Source of the DNA: Candidatus Staskawiczbacteria bacterium
Lineage (GTDB): Bacteria > Patescibacteriota > Minisyncoccia > Minisyncoccales > Staskawiczbacteraceae
NCBI GenBank assembly: GCA_943354455.1
Contig: CALRCB010000007.1
Span: 1-21,324 of the forward strand
Direction of reading: 5' to 3'
Length of the DNA stretch: 21,324 bases
The notes beneath the pieces were generated by a model. The model was not told the origin of the DNA and did not search any database. It saw only the letters and a list, made by a program, of their open reading frames with translations. The position numbers were made by a program, and so were the translations under genes. Below are positions 14,807-21,324 of the stretch, piece by piece. Within the stretch, counting starts at the first letter, position 1, and every line of letters starts with the position of its first letter.

Positions 14807-14843
14807 AAATAAACGCTTCAGACTATGTCTGAAGCGTTTATTT
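14807..14843. terminator. Perfect 17-bp inverted repeat after htrA, terminator-like
   Basis: Bases 14807-14823 and 14827-14843 are perfect reverse complements around a 3-base TAT loop, with AT-rich outer arms and a GC-richer core (CGCTTCAGAC). The T tract on the plus strand is interrupted (TTTATTTAATTT), but the stem is long enough to act as a terminator in either direction. A 12-base palindrome (ATTTTGCAAAAT, 14799-14810) overlaps its left arm. Confidence 0.65.
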
Positions 14844-14850
14844 AATTTAC

Positions 14851-14879
14851 TTGAAAATTAATTAAAATAATTGTATAAT
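14851..14879 (+). promoter_or_regulatory. Promoter of uvrA
   Basis: TTGAAA (14851-14856), 17-base spacer, TATAAT (14874-14879). The start point should be near 14886, an 11-base leader with no Shine-Dalgarno site before the ATG at 14897. No LexA-like box is evident around it. Confidence 0.78.
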
Positions 14880-14896
14880 GAAACACTTTTTAAAAA

Positions 14897-17509
14897 ATGC
14901 AAAAAGACTATATTAAAATCAAAGGGGCTCGGGTGCATAACCTCAAAAATATCAGCCTTAATATCCCCAAAAATAAATTGGTGGTAATTACCGGGCTTTC
15001 GGGTTCTGGAAAATCTTCGCTGGCTTTTGATACGTTATATGCTGAAGGGCAGAGAAGATATATTGAAAGTTTGTCGGCTTATGCCAGACAGTTTTTGGGC
15101 GTAATGGATAAACCCGATGTGGACAGTATTGAAGGTATTAGTCCCGCTATTTCTATTGATCAGCGAAAGGCGATGCACAACCCCCGCTCAACCGTTGGAA
15201 CCATTACAGAAATTTATGATTACCTGCGACTTTTGTATGCCCGAATCGGCAAACCCCATTGCCCAAATTGCAAAAAATTAATTTCTCGCCAAACGGTGGA
15301 CCAAATTGTAGAGCAAGTTTTAGGTATTAAAAAAGGCACTGAGATTGCTATTTTGGGACCTGTTATAAAAGGTAAAAAGGGCGAGCATACGGCTGTGTTG
15401 CAAGAAATCCAAAGGGCCGGATTTGTTAGGGTAAGAATTGACGGCGATATTTATTTAGTTGAAGAATCGTTACAAAAAGCCCTTGATAAACAAAAAAAGC
15501 ATTCTATTGAAGCGGTGGTTGATAGGTTAGTACTTGATAAAGATTTAGATAGATCGCGCTTAGTTGATTCTTTAGAAACGGCACTGCGGTTGGGCAAGGG
15601 AATTGTGATAGTAGCTTCAAAATCCGATGACATTACTTTTAGCGAACATTTTGCTTGTGAAGATTGTGGAATTTCTTTGCAGGAGCTGGAACCACGGATT
15701 TTTTCTTTTAATAACCCTTACGGAGCTTGCCCCGAATGTACAGGTCTTGGTGAAAAGCTAGAAATTGACCCAAATTTGCCTGCCTTGGCGCATATGTCTC
15801 CGAAAATTGCTTATCTAGTTTCTCAATTGAACAAGGAAAAATTCCCTACTTCAAAATGGGTGCAAGATGAGATGCAAAAATATATGGTCACTAAGACCTG
15901 TGAAACTTGCAAAGGTAAGCGGTTAAAACTGGAAGTGCTAGCGGTTACTGTTTCTGATAAATCAATTGATAATATTGTGCTGATGCCGGTGGACGAACTA
16001 CAAGAATTTTTTGAAAATTTATCAAAAAAAATCAGTGCTAACGATATAAAAATAAGTCAGCCGATTATCAAGGAAATTATAAATAGAACACAATTTTTGG
16101 TTGATGTTGGTTTAGGGTATTTAAATTTAGATAGAAAAGTGATGACGTTGTCGGGCGGAGAAGAGCAACGGATACGTCTGGCAACCCAGATTGGTACAAG
16201 ATTATCAGGAGTATTATATATTTTGGATGAACCATCTATTGGGTTGCATGCCCGTGACCAAAAGCGCTTGATTGATACCTTGTTGCAGTTGCGTGATTTG
16301 GGAAACACGGTAATTGTAGTTGAGCACGACTCACAAACCATGATGGCATCTGATTGGATTATTGATATTGGTCCTGGCGCAGGAAAGCACGGAGGCAAGG
16401 TGGTTTTTGAAGGAACCCCAAATCAAATTTTAACTTCTAGCAGTTTGACTGGAAAATATTTGTCGGGGAGATTAAAAGTTGCCGTAGACTTTGGGCGTCC
16501 ATCGGTAAGTCTGACGTCTCAAAAGTTTCTAACGGTAAAAGGAGCAATTGAACATAATTTGAAAAATTTTGATGTGGCATTTCCGTTGGGTAAATTTATT
16601 TGTGTGACGGGAGTTTCGGGGTCTGGAAAATCATCTTTAGTAAATGATATTTTGGCCCGTGCATTGCTTAAGTATTTTTATCGCGCAAAAGATGAACCTG
16701 GTGCCCACAAAGAAATTTTAGGAATTGAAAATATTAATAAGGTGGTTTTGGTTGACCAATCGCCAATTGGCAGGACTCCGCGATCAAATCCAGCAACTTA
16801 TACTGGCGCATTTTCTTTTATCAGAGAATTATTTACCAAAACTAAAGAAGCAAAAATCCGCGGATATTCAGCTGGTCGGTTTAGTTTTAACGTAAAAGGC
16901 GGCCGGTGCGAGGCGTGCGAAGGCCAGGGAACCAAAAAAGTGGAGATGTATTTTCTGCCTGATATTTATGTTGAATGCGAAGATTGCAAAGGTAAACGAT
17001 ACAGTAAAGAAGTGCTGGAAATTACTTACAAAGAAAAAAATATTGCTGATGTGTTGATGATGACCATTGAAGAAGCTGGTGAATTTTTTAAACACATTCC
17101 GGTAATTTATGACAAAATGAAAACCCTAAAAGAAGTGGGGTTGTCTTACATTGAATTAGGACAATCAGCTACTTCACTTTCAGGGGGAGAAGCACAGAGG
17201 GTAAAATTGGCTACCGAACTTTCGCGTCGCGACAGTGGTAAAACTTTATACATTTTAGATGAACCAACGACCGGTTTGCATTTTGAAGATATTAAAAAAC
17301 TGATTTCTGTTTTGCGAAATTTGGTTAGCAAAGGCAATACGGTTTTAACCATTGAACACCATGAAGATTTTATTGCTTGTGTGGATCACATTATTGACTT
17401 GGGGCCGGAAGGGGGTCAAGCGGGCGGCCACATTATTGCTCAAGGCACTCCGACAGAAATTATGAAAAACAAAAAAAGTTGGACAGGAAAGTTTTTAAAA
17501 AATAGGTAA
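14897..17509 (+). CDS. uvrA: Excinuclease ABC subunit A, short form
   Basis: UvrA is the damage-recognition ATPase of nucleotide excision repair. Both ABC modules are complete: Walker A GLSGSGKSS near residue 33 and GVSGSGKSS in the second half, two signature motifs (LSGGEEQRIRLA, LSGGEAQRVKLA), and Walker B ILDEPSIGLH and ILDEPTTGLH. Zinc-module cysteines are present (CEDC...CPEC, CETC, CEACEGQG...CEDC). The UvrB-binding region after the first Walker A is present. The protein has 870 residues against about 940-950 in E. coli. The missing length lies between CPEC (Cys278) and CETC (Cys335): 56 residues intervene here, and I recall well over 100 in E. coli, which would place the loss in the first insertion domain. 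The frame is unbroken, so this is a genuine short form. Confidence 0.95.
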   Translation: MQKDYIKIKGARVHNLKNISLNIPKNKLVVITGLSGSGKSSLAFDTLYAEGQRRYIESLSAYARQFLGVMDKPDVDSIEGISPAISIDQRKAMHNPRSTVGTITEIYDYLRLLYARIGKPHCPNCKKLISRQTVDQIVEQVLGIKKGTEIAILGPVIKGKKGEHTAVLQEIQRAGFVRVRIDGDIYLVEESLQKALDKQKKHSIEAVVDRLVLDKDLDRSRLVDSLETALRLGKGIVIVASKSDDITFSEHFACEDCGISLQELEPRIFSFNNPYGACPECTGLGEKLEIDPNLPALAHMSPKIAYLVSQLNKEKFPTSKWVQDEMQKYMVTKTCETCKGKRLKLEVLAVTVSDKSIDNIVLMPVDELQEFFENLSKKISANDIKISQPIIKEIINRTQFLVDVGLGYLNLDRKVMTLSGGEEQRIRLATQIGTRLSGVLYILDEPSIGLHARDQKRLIDTLLQLRDLGNTVIVVEHDSQTMMASDWIIDIGPGAGKHGGKVVFEGTPNQILTSSSLTGKYLSGRLKVAVDFGRPSVSLTSQKFLTVKGAIEHNLKNFDVAFPLGKFICVTGVSGSGKSSLVNDILARALLKYFYRAKDEPGAHKEILGIENINKVVLVDQSPIGRTPRSNPATYTGAFSFIRELFTKTKEAKIRGYSAGRFSFNVKGGRCEACEGQGTKKVEMYFLPDIYVECEDCKGKRYSKEVLEITYKEKNIADVLMMTIEEAGEFFKHIPVIYDKMKTLKEVGLSYIELGQSATSLSGGEAQRVKLATELSRRDSGKTLYILDEPTTGLHFEDIKKLISVLRNLVSKGNTVLTIEHHEDFIACVDHIIDLGPEGGQAGGHIIAQGTPTEIMKNKKSWTGKFLKNR

Positions 17510-17544
17510 AGACTGTGCAGAGTGGTACTTTTATAGCCTCAAAC

Positions 17545-17549
17545 AGGAG
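17545..17549 (+). promoter_or_regulatory. Shine-Dalgarno AGGAG deciding the start at 17557
   Basis: AGGAG lies seven bases before the ATG at 17557, the same spacing as at the 6914 and 10330 genes. It favours this ATG over any upstream start. A promoter in the preceding 35 bases is not clear. Confidence 0.75.
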
Positions 17550-17556
17550 ATTTGCA

Positions 17557-17994
17557 ATGCTTGACAAGTTGGCTGGTAAAACGCCTCGTGGAAGAACTGT
17601 GCGGTTAGCGATGGCTTGCTTAATTAGTTCAATATGTTTTGCAACTTTTCAAACAATACTAAGGGTAAATGTAGTGCCAGAATCCTATATGGTAAGATTG
17701 CCGGAATTTAAGGGAAGGATTTTTGACCATTCTCAGGTGCATCCAGGTACCTTTAACATCGAAGAAGATTTTGCTTTTATCTATCAATGGGGAAGTGATG
17801 GGATATTAACTTATCGGGCAGAGGGCAATGAAATTGTCTTTGAAATGTGGAATCCTGACAATATGAATGCAAATGGTTTTCGGTATGATAAAGTAATTCT
17901 ACCTCCTCCAGAAGGTTGGAAGTATTATCGGGCAGAAGTTTTAAGGGACGGAGATTACTTGGTGGTTTCTCCTATTTACTTCCGCGCACCTTGA
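17557..17994 (+). CDS. Orphan membrane-anchored or secreted protein
   Basis: I do not recognise this 145-residue protein. The N terminus is basic (KTPRGRTVR), followed by one hydrophobic helix at about residues 17-35 (LAMACLISSICFATFQTIL), so it is a signal peptide or signal anchor. The remaining 110 residues are soluble, aromatic-rich and alternate polar and hydrophobic residues (FIYQWGSDGILTYRAEGNEIVFEMW, WKYYRAEVLRDGDYLVVSPIYF). This looks like a small beta-sandwich or beta-rich extracytoplasmic domain. It follows uvrA by 47 bases on the same strand but has its own Shine-Dalgarno site and terminator, so it is probably independent of DNA repair. Confidence 0.78.
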   Translation: MLDKLAGKTPRGRTVRLAMACLISSICFATFQTILRVNVVPESYMVRLPEFKGRIFDHSQVHPGTFNIEEDFAFIYQWGSDGILTYRAEGNEIVFEMWNPDNMNANGFRYDKVILPPPEGWKYYRAEVLRDGDYLVVSPIYFRAP

Positions 17995-18014
17995 AAGCAT
18001 ATTAATTGTCATTG

Positions 18015-18037
18015 CCCGATAAACTGTCGGGTTTTTT
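18015..18037 (+). terminator. Rho-independent terminator after the orphan secreted protein
   Basis: CCCGA (18015-18019) pairs with TCGGG (18027-18031) around a 7-base loop, followed by six T (18032-18037). It ends the transcript just before the next promoter. Confidence 0.85.
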
Positions 18038-18062
18038 ATTGGATTTTTTTATTTCTTTTTGT

Positions 18063-18068
18063 TATAAT
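18063..18068 (+). promoter_or_regulatory. TATAAT -10 box positioned for a leaderless transcript
   Basis: TATAAT ends six bases before the ATG at 18075, so the expected first transcribed base is the A of the start codon. A weak -35 (TTGGAT, 18039-18044) lies 18 bases upstream. It supports the start at 18075 rather than the in-frame ATG at 18006, which lies within the preceding terminator region. Confidence 0.62.
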
Positions 18069-18074
18069 GAGTTT

Positions 18075-18608
18075 ATGAATTGTCCAAATAACTGTAAAGA
18101 GTTAATGCAAAAAATGTTGTTCCACCATGTGGAAGTGGATTACTGTCCAAGGTGTTTGGGTATCTGGTTTGATAAAGATGAACTGCGTCTAGCAAAAGAC
18201 GATAAAGATAAGCAACTTAATTGGCTAGATTTTGATATTTGGAATGATAAAAGTAAATTTTCATTAGTAAAAATTGACCGGCGATGCCCAGCGTGCAGAG
18301 TTCCTTTTGTGCAAGTGCATTATGATGATTCAAAAGTAAAAATTGATTTTTGTAAAAAGTGCCAAGGAATTTGGTTGGACCGCGGGGAATTTAAACAAAT
18401 TATTATTTACTTGGTACGAAAGTCGGACTACGAAATTTTGCACCGTTACAGTAAGAATCTCGTATTAGAATTATGGGAAGTGTTTTCCGGCCCCCAAAAT
18501 TTCCGCGAAGAATTGGCAGATTTTTTCACCTTGTTAAAATTATTAAATTATAAGTTTGTGGTGCAACATCCGTGGTTGTATCATTTAATTGAAACTGCTC
18601 CAAAATAA
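18075..18608 (+). CDS. Double zinc-ribbon (TFIIB-type zf) protein
   Basis: The 177-residue product has two copies of the small zf-TFIIB zinc ribbon found in many uncharacterised bacterial proteins. The first starts CPNNC and closes with DYCPRCLGIWFDKDEL. The second starts RRCPAC and closes with DFCKKCQGIWLDRGEF. The paired CxxC knuckles and the GIW[FL]D+[DG]E motif after each are diagnostic. The C-terminal 60 residues are mainly helical and hydrophobic or aromatic (LVLELWEVFSG, FFTLLKLLNYKFVVQHPWLYHLIE), with no clear transmembrane helix. The role is unknown; the domain suggests nucleic-acid or protein binding. It leads, by 27 bases, into lemA-htpX-uppP. Confidence 0.85.
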   Translation: MNCPNNCKELMQKMLFHHVEVDYCPRCLGIWFDKDELRLAKDDKDKQLNWLDFDIWNDKSKFSLVKIDRRCPACRVPFVQVHYDDSKVKIDFCKKCQGIWLDRGEFKQIIIYLVRKSDYEILHRYSKNLVLELWEVFSGPQNFREELADFFTLLKLLNYKFVVQHPWLYHLIETAPK

Positions 18609-18635
18609 TTTAAAATTAAAAAATAAAAAAACATT

Positions 18636-19190
18636 ATGGCAACAATATTTATTATTCTTATTATCGTCGCAATCGTAGTTTTGTGGGTTATTGCCAGTTT
18701 TAATGGTTTGGTAACGTTAAAAAACCGAGCCAAAGAAGCGTGGGCCGATATTGATGTACAATTGAAAAGAAGATATGACTTAATTCCTAATTTAGTCCAA
18801 ACGGTTAAAGGGTACGCCACACATGAAAGAGAGCTGTTTGAAAAAGTGACCCAAGCCAGGGCAAATGCGATGAATGCTCAAGGTGCAGTAGCAAAAGGAG
18901 AAGCGGAAAATATGTTGTCGGAAACATTAAAAAGCTTATTTGCGGTTTCAGAAAATTACCCGGACTTAAAAGCTTCTGCAAATTTTTTAGCACTACAAAA
19001 TGAATTAACTGATACCGAGGACAAAGTTCAAGCATCTCGCAGATTTTATAATACTAATGTCAGGGACTTAAATACTAAAATTGAAAGTTTCCCGGATAAT
19101 ATTTTGGCCGGCGCATTTGGTTTTAAACAAATGGAATTGTTCGAAATTACCAATGAAGCAGAAAAACAACCAGTGGCAGTAAAATTTTAA
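18636..19190 (+). CDS. lemA: LemA family membrane protein
   Basis: LemA proteins have one N-terminal membrane helix and an all-helical soluble domain; their biochemical role is unclear. This 184-residue protein has the helix at residues 3-25, then FNGLVTLKNRAKEAWADIDVQLKRRYDLIPNLVQTVKGY, the family hallmark. The central helices carry Q/A/E-rich patterns, and the C-terminal part has YNTNVRDLNTKIESFPDNILAGAFGFK. The length matches the family. The gene lies 15 bases ahead of htpX, a pairing widespread in bacteria and suggestive of a shared envelope-stress or protein-quality task. It starts in an A-rich leader without a Shine-Dalgarno site. Confidence 0.94.
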   Translation: MATIFIILIIVAIVVLWVIASFNGLVTLKNRAKEAWADIDVQLKRRYDLIPNLVQTVKGYATHERELFEKVTQARANAMNAQGAVAKGEAENMLSETLKSLFAVSENYPDLKASANFLALQNELTDTEDKVQASRRFYNTNVRDLNTKIESFPDNILAGAFGFKQMELFEITNEAEKQPVAVKF

Positions 19191-19205
19191 AAGCAGTTTA
19201 TAGGA

Positions 19206-20108
19206 ATGGCTTCAATTTATAAAAATGCAGATTCTAATACTAAAAAGACGTGGTTACTTATCACGTTCTTTTTGGTTTTTGTTATTGCGGTTGGTTGGTT
19301 GTTTAGCCAGGCATTACAAAGTAGCGCCATTTTATATGTGGCGGTGTTTTTGAGCATTGCCATGAGTTTTGGCAGTTACTGGTGGTCAGATAAATTAGTG
19401 CTATCAATGGTCGGGGCTCGGCCAATTGTCAAAAGTGATAATCCGGAACTTTATAGAATTGTAGAAAATTTATCCATTACCGCCGGCCTGCCAATGCCAA
19501 AAGTGTATGTTACTGCCGAATCACAGCTTAATGCTTTTGCCACCGGGCGGGATAAAAATCATGCCGTAGTATGTGTAACGCAGGGGCTTTTGAATCGTTT
19601 AGATAAAAATGAACTGGAAGGCGTGCTAGCTCACGAATTGAGTCACATTGGAAATAAAGACATGTTGCTCTCCACCGTAGTAGTGGTATTAGCCGGAGTG
19701 GTGGCATTATTGGCAGATTTCTTTTTGCGAATTAGTTTTTTTGGTGGCAGAAGAAATGGCTCAGATGATAGTAAAGCGGGCGCAATATTAATGGTGTTGG
19801 GGCTTTTGGCTGCCATCTTAGCTCCTATTGCGGCAATGTTAATTAAATTGGCCATTTCTCGCAAACGAGAATTTTTGGCTGATGCAACTGGGGCTCTTTT
19901 GACTCGCTATCCGGAAGGACTGGCCAGTGCTTTGGAAAAAATTTCAGCTGATGTGACACCAATGAAAAGTGCCAACACGGCCACAGCGCATTTATATATT
20001 GATTCTCCGTTTAATGAAAAACAGGATAAGAATTGGTTTATCAATTTATTTCAAACCCATCCGCCAATTGCGGAGCGCATCCGTGCATTAAAAGATATGC
20101 AGGTTTAA
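19206..20108 (+). CDS. htpX: M48-family membrane zinc protease HtpX
   Basis: HtpX is an integral-membrane zinc metalloprotease that removes damaged membrane proteins. The 300-residue product has two N-terminal helices (about 16-36 and 39-60). The catalytic motif is HELSH: His143 and His147 bind zinc and Glu144 is the catalytic base. Two more helices follow (about 157-178 and 192-217), then the third zinc ligand in REFLADATGA. The C-terminal HPPIAERIRAL stretch is conserved in the family. It lies directly after lemA. Its stop is five bases before uppP, so the four-gene run from 18075 is likely one operon. Confidence 0.94.
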   Translation: MASIYKNADSNTKKTWLLITFFLVFVIAVGWLFSQALQSSAILYVAVFLSIAMSFGSYWWSDKLVLSMVGARPIVKSDNPELYRIVENLSITAGLPMPKVYVTAESQLNAFATGRDKNHAVVCVTQGLLNRLDKNELEGVLAHELSHIGNKDMLLSTVVVVLAGVVALLADFFLRISFFGGRRNGSDDSKAGAILMVLGLLAAILAPIAAMLIKLAISRKREFLADATGALLTRYPEGLASALEKISADVTPMKSANTATAHLYIDSPFNEKQDKNWFINLFQTHPPIAERIRALKDMQV

Positions 20109-20113
20109 TTTCA

Positions 20114-20884
20114 ATGACAATACTGCAAGCCATTATTTTAGGAATTATTGAAGGGGTAACGGAATTTTTGCCCATTTCTTCTACGGGTCATTTAATTTTG
20201 GCCGGCAAGTTAATTGGTATTGCCGATTCTAATTTTTTAAAAAGTTTTGAAATTGCCATCCAATTTGGGGCGATACTTTCGGTAGTCGTTTTGTATTTTA
20301 AAAAAATATTTTCAAGCAGAGATGTCTGGAAAAAGGTGTTTACCGCTTTTTTACCAACCGCCATTATCGGATTTTTATTATACAAAGTGTTAAAAACGTA
20401 TTTACTTTCAAATGCGATACTGGTGGTTTGGGCACTATTTTTAGGTGGAGTTTTGTTGATTGTGTTTGAATTGTGGCATAAAAAGAGAGCTGTTGCGGGA
20501 GATGAAATCATAAGTTATAAAAAATCTTTTTTGGTGGGGGTGTTTCAGGCATTGGCAATTATTCCGGGGGTTTCACGCTCTGGCGCCACTATTATTGGGG
20601 GATTGTTAATGGGAATTAACCGCCAAACGATTGTTGAATTTTCTTTTTTGTTGGCGGTGCCAACCATGGCTATGGCCACCGGATATGATTTATTTAAGAG
20701 TGCGGGCAGTTTTACTTTTAGCGAATTTCATATCTTGGCAATTGGGTTTGTGGTTTCATTTATGGTTGCCTGGCTTTCTATTAAATGGCTTTTGCATTTT
20801 ATTAAAAATCACACCTTTATCTGGTTTGGGGTTTACCGGATTATTGCAGCCATTCTATTTTACTTTTTGGTAATTAAATTCTAA
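20114..20884 (+). CDS. uppP: Undecaprenyl-diphosphatase UppP (BacA)
   Basis: UppP removes a phosphate from undecaprenyl diphosphate, recycling the lipid carrier for peptidoglycan and other surface glycans, and overexpression confers bacitracin resistance. The 256-residue integral membrane protein shows both signature motifs: EGVTEFLPISSTGHL near residues 13-27 and PGVSRSGATIIGGLLMG further on. About eight hydrophobic helices are visible. The ATG at 20114 gives the normal N terminus (MTILQAIILGIIEG); a longer in-frame start at 20033 lies inside htpX and is rejected. It complements the PAP2 phosphatase at 10956, which may act on a different lipid phosphate. Confidence 0.95.
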   Translation: MTILQAIILGIIEGVTEFLPISSTGHLILAGKLIGIADSNFLKSFEIAIQFGAILSVVVLYFKKIFSSRDVWKKVFTAFLPTAIIGFLLYKVLKTYLLSNAILVVWALFLGGVLLIVFELWHKKRAVAGDEIISYKKSFLVGVFQALAIIPGVSRSGATIIGGLLMGINRQTIVEFSFLLAVPTMAMATGYDLFKSAGSFTFSEFHILAIGFVVSFMVAWLSIKWLLHFIKNHTFIWFGVYRIIAAILFYFLVIKF

Positions 20885-20901
20885 TATTGGAGAAGTCTAC
20901 T

Positions 20902-20988
20902 GGAGGAGTCGCATAGTGGCTATTGCAACAGCTTGGAAAGCTGTGCCTCGAAAGGGGTTCGTGGGTTCGAGTCCCACCTCCTCCGCCA
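20902..20988 (+). tRNA. tRNA-Ser (anticodon GGA)
   Basis: The cloverleaf is complete. Acceptor GGAGGAG (20902-20908) pairs with CTCCTCC (20978-20984), followed by discriminator G and an encoded CCA (20986-20988). The anticodon stem ACAGC/GCTGT (20928-20932, 20940-20944) encloses TTGGAAA with anticodon GGA at 20935-20937. The T arm GTGGG-TTCGAGT-CCCAC occupies 20961-20977. The long variable arm (20945-20960) is of class II, as expected for serine tRNA. Confidence 0.95.
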
Positions 20989-21324
20989 AAATTCAGAATC
21001 AGAAGAAACGGACAAAGCGGGGTCGCGCCGAAGGCGCGACACTATTTGGGCTCTAAAAACTGATTTCGATTTCTGGCGGTGTCTATTGTACAAAATTCGA
21101 ACTTATTTTGAAAGCAATCCCGACTAATCGCACGCGCGGAGCGCGTGGTGGCTCTGACCAAAATCGTACGCTCGACGAACGCCCCGCCACCGCCTCGCGG
21201 ACTCGGCGGAAACCCCGAAAGAAAAAACACTCCTTGCATTTCTGATTTGGCGGGGGTGAAATTTCTTTTGAAAAAGGAAAGGGTGTTTTTCTTTCGGGGT
21301 TCTGCCCTCCAAGTATTCGGGCAG
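20989..21324. repeat. Hairpin-rich non-coding region (REP-like), continuing past the window edge
   Basis: No credible gene is seen in these 336 bases. They hold several inverted repeats. GTCGCGCC-GAA-GGCGCGAC (21022-21040) is perfect. CACGCGC-GGA-GCGCGTG (21131-21147) is perfect. CCGCC/GGCGG pairs at 21190-21194 and 21205-21209. A long imperfect stem joins 21211-21230 with 21283-21301 (one bulge), extended inward by TCCTT/AAGGA. CTGCCC/GGGCAG (21302-21324) lies at the edge. The two perfect GC-rich stems share the same short-loop design, typical of repeated extragenic palindromes. Local GC is far above the flanking genes. It could also be part of a structured RNA or a mobile element end. Confidence 0.55.

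Noticed and set aside
20933..21312. Short open frames after the tRNA on both strands, rich in Arg/Ser/Gly
   Set aside because: They run through the tRNA or GC-rich hairpins, lack start signals and have low-complexity composition; treated as non-coding.
1..21324. Recoded TGA (Gly) as in some Patescibacteria
   Set aside because: TGA ends comEC, the glycoside hydrolase, the EamA transporter and other genes at family-appropriate positions, and reading through is not needed anywhere.
1..21324. CRISPR arrays, insertion sequences, transposases or prophage genes
   Set aside because: No regularly spaced direct repeats and no transposase, integrase or phage structural proteins were seen in the translated frames.

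Overview
The window looks like chromosome from an uncultivated, AT-rich bacterium of the Candidate Phyla Radiation / Patescibacteria, probably a Parcubacteria- or ABY1-like lineage. This is inferred from gene content and gene architecture: compact AT-rich operons, a minimal FtsZ, a LemA-HtpX pair, a lone ComEC channel domain, and glycosyltransferase/PAP2 clusters. No rRNA or other decisive phylogenetic marker is present. TGA and TAA both act as ordinary stops, so the standard bacterial code fits.

Layout. (1) 1-5297, plus strand: the end of a GatB/YqeY-type protein, a polytopic membrane protein, a terminator, then ybeY-ftsA-ftsZ-comEC (rRNA maturation, division, DNA uptake). (2) 5347-6914, minus strand: three genes that all keep the beta-carbonic-anhydrase metal-site pattern (CxDxR ... 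HxxC). Two are close paralogues, one of them with an N-terminal membrane anchor; the third is strongly diverged. (3) 7031-10244, plus: a GT-B glycosyltransferase-like protein, a membrane-anchored clan-A glycoside hydrolase and an EamA-type permease in a tight operon. (4) 10330-10869: an unrecognised multi-pass membrane protein with a consensus promoter, strong Shine-Dalgarno site and its own terminator. (5) 10956-14786: PAP2 phosphatase, small membrane protein, MGDG-synthase/MurG-like transferase, GT2 transferase and an HtrA-type protease. (6) 14897-17509: UvrA with a shortened insertion domain. (7) 17557-17994: an orphan membrane-anchored/secreted protein. (8) 18075-20884: double zinc-ribbon protein, LemA, HtpX and UppP. 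(9) tRNA-Ser(GGA), followed by about 336 bases of hairpin-rich, GC-rich non-coding DNA up to the window edge.

How it fits together. The two sugar/lipid clusters plus UppP suggest a cell-envelope glycolipid or lipid-carrier glycan pathway, with HtrA, LemA and HtpX as envelope quality control. A second pattern runs across the window. Housekeeping genes have no Shine-Dalgarno site, and some have a -10 box placed so that transcription should begin on the start codon. Several orphan genes (5347, 6435, 10330, 17557) instead carry AGGAG-like sites 7-8 bases from the start, and most of these have their own terminators.

The most unusual points are the tandem carbonic-anhydrase-like genes, an FtsZ that ends at its globular core and lacks one T7-loop aspartate, and the split in translation signals.
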